A stretch of 10,067 nucleotides of DNA from NCBI GenBank assembly GCA_015852425.1, contig JAAAIG010000369.1, positions 1 to 10,067 on the forward strand, given 5' to 3'. Of the stretch, positions 1 through 6,729 are shown one piece after another (positions within the stretch are counted from its first letter, which is position 1; each line of letters starts with the position of its first letter). The translations under genes and the position numbers were made by a program. The notes beneath the pieces were generated by a model. It saw only the letters and a program-made list of their open reading frames with translations. It did no database searches and was not told the origin of the DNA. Origin of the DNA: Gryganskiella cystojenkinii. Taxonomy: Eukaryota > Mortierellomycota > Mortierellomycetes > Mortierellales > Mortierellaceae.

Positions 1-2615
1 TAGGGGTGGCAAAGTAGACAATGTCATCACGCTGCTTGCGAACCTCGGCCGAGGTGAAGGCAGGGACCTCGAACTTCTTCTGCATCGATTGACGCTCCTC
101 CTTGTTCTCGATCCAGGTCTGGGCCTTGGAGCACTTCTCGACAATGCTGTTCTTCTCCTCCTCGGGGATATGGGCAAACTTCTCCTCCGAGCTCGTGGCC
201 TGGGACATCAAGTTGTTGATGGCCTCACGGAGCTCACGGGCAGCGGTGGGACGAGCCTCGAACTCACGGTAACGCTGGATGATGGGGTTACCGACGACCT
301 GGAGCTCACCCAACTTGGCAGCATAGACAGACTTGGTGGTCTCATCACCCTCATCGTACAACCAGTTCTCGGCATCGTTCAAGTCCTTGACGAACTTCTC
401 CTTGTCGGCGGGGTTGGTGAAATCCTTGTAGGCTCCTCCATCGACCTTGGAGCGGGTATCGTAGATGTACTCCTCCAAGGCGTTCTTGGCCATCTCAGTG
501 TCAACAACCAACTTGTCCGAGGCAATCATCTCCATCTCCTTCTCCTTGAGCTCAGTAAGGAGCGAGCGGTCGAGGGAAGAGGTGGCGCTAACGACGGCCA
601 AATCGCCCTTCTTGACCAGCTTCTTGACCTTGCGGGTCAAAGGAGCATCAACATCAACCTCGCCCTCGGCATCGGCCTTGGCGTTCTCCTCGATCAACTC
701 CTCCTTGACGACCTCCTCAACAACGTAGGCAGACTCGACAGTCAAGACACCATGGATGTTGACTCTGGCCTTGACCTTGACGCAGGCAGCCTCGCCATTG
801 ACGGGGGCAACGTTCTTGACCGAGAAGCGACCGATCCAGGGGTTGATACCGGCGGGGATAGCCTCGGGCTCGGCGTACTGAGCCTCGAGATCAAAGGGCT
901 CGGAGCGGTAGAAGGTCAAGATCTTGGTGGAGGGGATGGTGTTGTTCTTGTTGAAGACAACGAGCTCGGTCTCCTCCTCCTCGGGGGTAGGCTGCCAGGT
1001 CATCTTGATGGGGTAGTTGGTGATATCCTGAATAGAGAAATCACGGACCTTGAAGGTAGGGGACAACATGGCGCACTGGAGAGCGGAACCACGAGCAACG
1101 GCCTCATCCTGGTTCAAGGTGGAAGAAAGATCCTTCTTGAAGAAGGCAGAGATGCGCTCCTTGAGGGCGGGGATACGGGTAGAACCTCCAACCAACTCGA
1201 CGGCATCGATGTCCTCGATGGTCATGCCAGCGTCTTCCAAGACCTTCTGGAGGGGAGCCTCGACACGGGAGATCAACTCCTGGGCCAACTCCTCAAACTC
1301 GGCACGCTTCATCATCGAGGCAACATCACGGTCCTCCATGATGGACTCGATGTTCAAGGGAGCCTGAGCGTTAGCAGAGAGAACCTTCTTGAGCTTCTCG
1401 CATCCGGCCATGAGACGGATGATGGCCTTGCCGTTCGACTTGACATCGATCTTGTACTTCTCCTTGAACTCGGCAGCGAAATGATCCAACAACATGCGAT
1501 CGAAATCACGTCCACCAAAGTGACGGTCAAAGGCACGGGCCTTGACAGTGAGCTGACCCTTGATGAAAGAGACGATCGAGACGGTGTAGGAAGAGTGACC
1601 AACATCGACAAAGCAGATGTTACGGGGCTTGTCCTCGGGCAAGTCGGTCTTGGTGATACCGTAACCGAGGGCAACAGCGGTCGAATCGTTGATGAGGCGG
1701 AGGACGTTCAATCCAGCAATCTCGGAGGCATCCAAGACAGCACGACGCTGAACATCAGTGAACCAGGCGGGGATGGCAATGACGCAGTCGGAGACGGGGA
1801 GCTTGGTCTCGGCAGCGGCGATCTCCTTCATCTTGGTCAAGTACATGGCAAAGACCTGGAGGGTGGTGAAGGTGGTCTCCTGTCCCTGGTAGTTGATCTT
1901 GACAGAGAGCTGACCGTTAACATCGAGCAAGGGGGCGGTCAAGTACTGAGTCTCGATCTCCTGAACCTCCTTGTCGGCAAAGGTGCGACCGACGATGCGC
2001 TTCAAGGACGAGATGGTGTTCTTGAAGTTGGAGATCTCCTGAGTCTTGGCGGTCTCTCCGAGGTAACGCTGCTTGGGTCCGAAGGAGACCAAGGACTATT
2101 GAAAAAGAGAAGTGAAGTGAAGTGAAAGGGGAGGGGGAGGGGGGAAGTCCAACCGGTTAGTTGTTTGCTTCATGGCAATGCTTCAATGCTATACCTATAA
2201 CAAAAAGATAAAAGACAACAAAAGAAAAAACAGCGGTGGACGATAGACGTACGGGAGTGAAGCGGTTGGAGACTTCATTGCAGATAACGTCAATACCACG
2301 GTTTCTGGCAACGGCAATAACCGACTGCAAGTTTCCGAAATCAATACCTATATGATACAGACAAAGAGAGATGGGGGGTTAGATGAATGTATGGTTGGAT
2401 TGCGATGCGGGATCCTGATGTTGAAGTTGAGAGCCAAGTCGAGGTTCTGGATTATTCCATCAGAGTGCAATTGATCTCAAGAAAAAAAAAAGGGTCAAGC
2501 GGCTGTGTTCGATTGTAGATCTGGTGTCAAAGTGAGTCCTGTCCATCCATGCAAGGGTAGAGTCAATTAGGGGACAGTCGATGGAGATGGAGAGTTACAT
2601 ACCAACGACAGACAT
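1..2615 (-). CDS. SSE1: Hsp110/Sse1-family chaperone (Hsp70 nucleotide exchange factor), 3' end missing
   Basis: Hsp110 proteins are Hsp70 relatives that act in the cytosol as nucleotide exchange factors for Hsp70 and as holdases. Exons are 2615-2603 (13 nt), 2347-2253 and 2095 to beyond 1, joined in frame, giving 734 residues before the window edge. The N terminus reads [20 protein letters not shown], the family start, with IDFG for phosphate binding. SLKRIVG (Lys68), VDVGHSSYT (Asp200) and FGGRDFD (229-235) complete the nucleotide-binding domain, roughly residues 1-380. The beta substrate-binding domain follows with a short acidic loop at about 505-523, then the alpha-helical domain. [15 protein letters not shown] near residue 645 and the next 90 residues look like animal HSPA4/HSPH1, whereas yeast Sse1 stops soon after this point. 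Perhaps tens of codons are missing at the left edge. The last exon is extremely codon-biased, implying high expression. The family call is very secure; exon edges are inferred from splice motifs and homology. Confidence 0.96.
2096..2252 (-). other. Intron 2 of the Hsp110 gene, with C-rich polypyrimidine tract
   Basis: 157 nt. The donor GTACGT follows the codons for NRFTP and the acceptor ATAG precedes SLVSFGP. CTAAC at 2160-2156 is the probable branch site, about 60 nt from the acceptor. Between them the transcript strand carries C runs of 6, 5 and 4 separated by single T (plus strand 2127-2144). These are followed by three copies of a CACTT pentamer (plus strand AAGTG, 2110-2124) and a T-rich stretch. 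Confidence 0.92.
2110..2144. repeat. AAGTG pentamer repeat next to a G-run tract inside the Hsp110 intron
   Basis: On the plus strand there are three tandem AAGTG units (2110-2124), followed by GGGG, GGGGG and GGGGGG separated by single A. Only three G runs are present, so this is short of the standard four-run quadruplex pattern. The transcript carries the C-rich complement, which serves as the polypyrimidine tract of intron 2. Confidence 0.75.
2348..2602 (-). other. Intron 1 of the Hsp110 gene
   Basis: 255 nt. The donor GTATGT (2602 downwards) follows only 13 coding bases, after the first base of the Gly5 codon. The acceptor TAG lies at 2350-2348. A likely branch site, TCTAAC, sits about 30 nt before the acceptor. 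Splicing restores GGT ATT GAT TTC, the invariant GIDF of the family. It is the longest intron of the two conserved genes and sits right behind the start codon, a position where introns often carry expression signals; that role is an inference. Confidence 0.9.
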
Positions 2616-3078
2616 GATGAGTTGATGGGAGGGAGGATGTGTAGGGAATAGAAAAAAGAAGTCAAAAGAAGGATCTTTTTCTCTTTTTCACAATGTCGAA
2701 TCTCTCTCTGCTCTGCAACCAAGCGTGACTGTCATTTGGACCCCACTTGTAAACAGTCTTTAGCCCCCACCAGAACCGCGGAGTCCTCAGCCCTAGTTTG
2801 CTTATTCAACCACAACCCCACTCTGCGTCCCCGGGATTCCGTGTTCTCATCCCAGTCTTGTTTCCTACTTTTTTTTCAAAACCAAGTGATTATACGACAG
2901 ATATCGCCATGAGCACCATAACGTTTTTGCAAAGAGAAGAAGCCTCCTCCTCGCCTCTTGCGCCACCGAGGAATCGATATGATGTGACTGCGAAGTGCTC
3001 TACTTTGCAAAATGACTGACGGAATGGCAGTGTGTTGGTAAGCATGGAAGCACTTTTTCTTCCCTAAAACCCATCACC
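2616..3078. promoter_or_regulatory. Shared divergent promoter region between the Hsp110 and FSH1 genes
   Basis: 463 bp separate the two start codons, so both promoters and both leaders must fit here unless there are distant upstream exons. The Hsp110 leader is pyrimidine-rich on its own strand (complement of 2616-2695). The centre (about 2735-2830) is C-rich on the plus strand and includes CCGCGG at about 2777. The FSH1 side ends with ACTTTTTCTTCCC just before the start codon. I found no clean heat-shock element of alternating nGAAn units and no obvious TATA box for either gene. A short reading frame at 2798-3019 lacks any family signal and is treated as noise. Confidence 0.6.
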
Positions 3079-4343
3079 ATGACCCTCCTTCGCATCCTCT
3101 GTTTGCACGGATATACCCAAGTGAGTGGAACAGTATCATGGAAATCGAAAGCGGTCAAACACGAAATTTGAACCACACACTGACTTGGAATATCCTTTGC
3201 GAACAATAGAATGCTATTTCGTTCACCAAAAAGACGGCTGCTTTCCGCAGGAGCGTCAAGGATGTCGCAGATCTCGGTGCGGTCAAAATAACGTACATTA
3301 AGAGGACATGCAAGGGATTCATGGCAGTCAATTACAAAATCTGATACAACTTTTTTTCTTAAAAATAATAGTATACGTAACTGCTCCTCATGTTGTACCG
3401 ATCCCAACACTATCCACTCCAGAGGAACGCGAGGATGACGAATTAGAGAGCCTGGAGCCTGGTAAGACCCATACACTCAGCGACCCGATCATCATATCTT
3501 CTCCTTCGATAAGGCTGTCAATGCTCAACCAAGATTGTTTTCTGATTGTATATAGAGGCACTGCCATACGGTTGGTGGACTGGGCAGACTCATTACAAGG
3601 GATTCGAGGAAAGTTTAACCCAACTTCGTGATGTTCTCGAGAAGCAGGTAAGCAACAGTCATCACTCGCTCGATCAAAAGGAGAGAATAAAAAAGAAGCT
3701 TATCGACAAATTGCTCTGATGTTTCGTTTCGTATAGGGACCCTTCGATGGTATTATGGGGTTCTCGCAAGGAGCTTCGATGGCGAGCTTGTTGCAGCTAC
3801 TTTTGGAACGACCTTACCTGTCCAATGTCATGAGCGGCTGTCACCATGCTCCCTTTAAGTTCTCGATCTTGGTTTCTGGATTTGAGCCCAAGGACGAGGA
3901 AAAACTGGCGTGGTACAAAGGCAAATACCCTCTTTTGAAAGAACAAAACACAGCGTCCAAGGATCAAGACGCTCAAATGGACGGCGACGATGATGACGAT
4001 GAAAACAAGGAAAACGTAGAGCCTCCTCATGTGCATGGCGTTCAAGGAGCAAGCATGCACATAATTGGAAGGACAGACGTTATCATTATACCTGGTACGC
4101 ATCCAAGATAATTTTTGCGTCTCTCTCTTGGTCGATGCCATGTAACGTTGCATGCAAGGAGCAACGATTTACTTACAAGTGTCCTTTTCAATTTTTTATG
4201 CAGAACGGTCAGAGGCGCTTTTGAAGCACTACACTCACAAAAAACCAGTGATGATCTACCATGATGGAGGACACTACATGCCAGCCCAGGCGGCCAATCG
4301 ACATGCATACAAGGCCTTTGTCCAGTCCTTTCAAAAGCTATGA
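3079..4343 (+). CDS. FSH1: FSH1/OVCA2-family alpha/beta serine hydrolase, six exons, 262 aa
   Basis: FSH1-family proteins are small alpha/beta hydrolases related to yeast Fsh1-3 and human OVCA2. Several show esterase activity, but the natural substrate is unsettled. Exons are 3079-3120, 3210-3276, 3372-3461, 3556-3647, 3737-4094 and 4204-4343; all phases agree and the stop is TGA at 4341. The protein opens with MTLLRILCLHGYTQ, whose LHGYTQ forms the oxyanion region, followed by VYVTAPH (residues 37-43) and the WWTGQTHYKGFEES block typical of the family. The nucleophile elbow GFSQG places the active serine at 107. GRTD gives the acid at Asp211 and DGGHYMP the base at His240. It is about 20 residues longer than yeast Fsh1 (243 aa), largely because of an acidic insert at roughly 172-195 containing DGDDDDDENKENVEPP. 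No signal peptide or membrane segment is visible, so it is probably cytosolic. The start is fixed by the family N terminus and a CACC context before ATG. Confidence 0.95.
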
Positions 4344-5840
4344 GTTTCATTTTGGGACTCTAATCATGCTAATGAGCCCAAGTAGGAGCTATCGACGTTG
4401 GCATCTTTGCTTCGTCCTCTTCTCCTCCTCTAAACTCCTTCCCTCTTCTCTTCTCTGATACACCAAGAGAGAAGCTTGTCTGCATATCAGCTCTTCAACT
4501 GTCCAAAACACAAAACGAAAAAATAGAAGTGCGCCATCATAGATATACTTTTCGACATACCAGCATGACTCGCGTGGATAGAATATTAAAATAATGCTCT
4601 GATTGCCATTTTGCTGCATGCACTGGAGGAAACAAAATGACGACAGTATCTACAATACCAAGGGGTAAGATACAAAAAGGAAGAAAGAGTTGTTTGACAG
4701 GATCGAAACAACGAGAGGGGAGATGATAGAGAGAGAGTCTCAGGGAACAAACGCACGATGGATAAGAGCCTCAAGAGTTCAATTTTAGGGGCGATTAATC
4801 AACAGAAAAAAGGGTAGGCTGGTTCCTGGGCTCTGTCCAGGGTGGGTCGCCCTCGTGGACACTTTTTGGTTGTTACCGCCCAATAATCTATTATTTAACC
4901 ATTATTTTTTGGTGGGGAGGCGTTGAGATCGATCCACCTTGAGGCGTCCTGAATAATGTCAAACTCAATTGTCATCGTTCATCCGGGAGAAAGACATGGA
5001 AAGTTTGGCTGAGCTGAGTGCGAAGAGGATTGACAGGAGCCCCCTTTTTCTAAATGAAGAGAGCAACAGTTTGTTGCAGATTTCTTTTTACGTTGAGGCA
5101 GGGGTTAGCTGCTTTATTTTTATCGATTTGAACCAACTAAAGTGTGTCGGTGTACGCATGGACTACGTGTATGGGCAATTGAGGGCTCTTCGAGACCTCA
5201 AATTGCATTCAAAAATTTTATGGTGAGTTCCCAGCAGGGCTTGTGTTTTAATTGTGAGCGAGCAAGGTTGGCCCATAAAAATGGTGAGCACGCACCAGAC
5301 ACAACGCAGACCAATGGGTTTATTTGTTCGAATAAAGAGCAAAATGAAGAAATTGCTGAGCAATGAAACTACGGCGGTAAAGATGGTGGTGGTGGTTGCT
5401 TTTTTTATTTTGATGGACCACGAGGAAAGGAAGAATAGACTAGGAAGACGATCTTTACTTTTAAGCCGTGCCTTTTTGACCTTGGTTATTACGTTTCTTT
5501 ACTGCTAACAAAGTGTCACAGTGAGAGCTCCTTGAGACAGTTCAAGGGTGACCGAAATCCATCCGATCGATCTCATTTCTTTGTGGAGGGTTTGCACAAA
5601 AAAAAAACATTGGAGAGAGGAAGAAATAAAAAGTTGGTTGCACCCGAATCCTGTGCTTCGATCGATACTCAATACGTCTAATTTACATTTCTACGACGAG
5701 GTATTATATACTGTTGAAATGGTCAAGCGGCGAAAAAAAAAAAAAAAAATCAGAGTCGCTATTTTGATGGACAAAGTCTCGAAAAATATTGACACGCACA
5801 CATTCACACCTACACCGTTCCGTTTTACAAAGCAAAAACA
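4344..5840. other. Intergenic region, first part: no convincing gene
   Basis: This holds the FSH1 3' UTR and then mixed AT-rich DNA. No canonical AATAAA lies just behind the stop; an AT-rich stretch near 4581-4593 could serve as a 3'-end signal. Visible elements are a CCTGG/CCAGG inverted repeat (4825-4841), a CCAAT box next to an AATAAT-CT-ATTATT palindrome (4880-4895), and A runs at about 5597-5606 and 5733-5748. The small reading frames here show no recognisable family. One of them (4996-5222) can be joined by plausible splice sites to 5522-5681 to give 128 aa. I list that only as a finding because nothing else supports it. Confidence 0.6.
4882..4895. repeat. Perfect AT palindrome beside a CCAAT box
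   Basis: AATAAT and ATTATT are arranged as an inverted repeat with a two-base centre, directly overlapping a CCAAT motif at 4880-4884. A second ATTATT follows at 4901. This could be a promoter-like or 3'-end element; no gene clearly depends on it. Confidence 0.4.
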
Positions 5841-5847
5841 CAGGACT

Positions 5848-5876
5848 GGGGGGTGAGGGGTGAGGGGGAAGAGGGG
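5848..5876 (+). other. G-quadruplex motif, plus strand
   Basis: Four runs of 6, 4, 5 and 4 guanines are separated by loops TGA, TGA and AAGA, and a fifth GGG run starts at 5881. This fits the four-run, short-loop pattern of stable G-quadruplexes. It begins a long purine-rich block and lies about 0.88 kb upstream of the start of the 850-aa gene. Formation in the cell is inferred. Confidence 0.75.
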
Positions 5877-6420
5877 AAAAGGGAGAACAAAGGAAGGGAT
5901 TGGAAAGTGAAGAGAGAGACAGACAGAGAGAACAGACAGAGGGAGGTTGGACTTGCCCCTGTCTGTGTTTGAGGTTGAATAAGCACCAGACAACAACACA
6001 AGCATGCCCGCCTCCTTTTCAGGCAACCACACCATATCTTTTTTTTTATTCCCTCTCTCGAATACTCTTCCACTCTCACTTTTCTGTTGCAGCGTTGAGG
6101 GTGGTTGAGGCCATTCAAATGATTCTGGAGTAAATTCATGGAAAAAGAGAGAGGGAGAGGCAAGACTGTGCAGGCAGAGGCGGGAAGGCTAAAAAAGTAA
6201 AAGAAACCGAACAAGAACAACGAAAGGAAGCACTCATGTTTTTTTTCGAAACGTTGGACGAACTCCTCTCTGTGCGCATCTGCGCCAACAAGCAGGCAAA
6301 TCCACCACCACCAAATGTCATATTGAGGCACAAAAGGGGAGAGAGATAGAGAGGCAGAGCGGACACAGAAAACAAAAGGGAAGGGATCATCCACATGAAA
6401 AATAGTAAAGGGAAAAAAGT
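5877..6420. repeat. Purine-rich block with GA and GACA microsatellites on the plus strand
   Basis: The plus strand is dominated by A and G in patches: 5877-5950 (with GA/GACA repeats at 5910-5944), 6138-6235, and 6333-6420. A more mixed stretch lies between about 5950 and 6137. The minus strand therefore shows long Ser/Leu/Phe-rich reading frames, for example 6445-5825, which are products of CT-rich DNA rather than genes. It probably belongs to the upstream regulatory region of the gene starting at 6730. Confidence 0.6.
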
Positions 6421-6463
6421 GTACAGTGATGAATACGACCGACAAAAAAAAGGGTTCTCCAAT

Positions 6464-6729
6464 ATTTCTTCACTTCTCTCTTCTTTTTCTTTTTCTTTCT
6501 TTCTTCATTGTTATCCCCATCAACACATTCCTTCATTCTCTTCTTCTTCTCATTTCTCTGACAGTCATTCTTCTCCTCTTCTTCCATCTTCCTCTTCTTC
6601 TTCTCCTCTTTGCTCTCTTTACGTCCTGTTCGTTTCAAAACATACCTATAAAAACTCTCCTGCTCATCCTCCTCGTCCTCCTCGAGCTCCCCTTCTCTTC
6701 CTCTAAAACGTCAATCAAACTCTTTAACA
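6464..6729 (+). promoter_or_regulatory. CT-rich core promoter and leader of the 850-aa gene
   Basis: From about 6464 the plus strand becomes almost purely T and C (runs of CTTT, TTC and TCC), continuing nearly to the start codon. CT-rich tracts ahead of start codons are common in fungal promoters. The leader ends CTTTAACAATGG, a strong context with A at -3 and G at +4 for the ATG at 6730. Confidence 0.65.
6647..6653 (+). promoter_or_regulatory. TATA box, TATAAAA
   Basis: TATAAAA followed by another A stands out within the otherwise CT-rich tract, 77 bases before the ATG at 6730. If it works at the usual distance, transcription would start near 6680 and leave a short CT-rich leader of about 50 nt. 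Confidence 0.6.

Noticed and set aside
89..2125. 678-codon plus-strand open frame as a gene
   Set aside because: It is in exact antisense register with the Hsp110 exon, starts at TTG, has no recognisable family and is explained by the absence of TTA/CTA/TCA codons on the sense strand.
2646..2670. GAA triplets near the Hsp110 start as a heat-shock element
   Set aside because: Two GAA units are 10 bases apart, but the intervening TTC unit is missing and the others are out of 5-bp register; they also fall within the probable leader.
3308..3631. 107-codon unspliced frame across FSH1 exon 3
   Set aside because: It reads through introns 2 and 3 of the hydrolase; only the spliced frame gives the family sequence VYVTAPH and LPYGWWTGQ.
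5322..5340. TTTGTTCGAATAAAG resembling a tRNA T-loop
   Set aside because: There is no matching acceptor stem, D-arm or anticodon arm upstream on either strand.
5825..6445. 206-codon minus-strand frame rich in Ser, Leu, Phe and Pro
   Set aside because: It is the translation of GA/CT low-complexity DNA, with no domain or conserved-looking segment; overlapping frames show the same composition.
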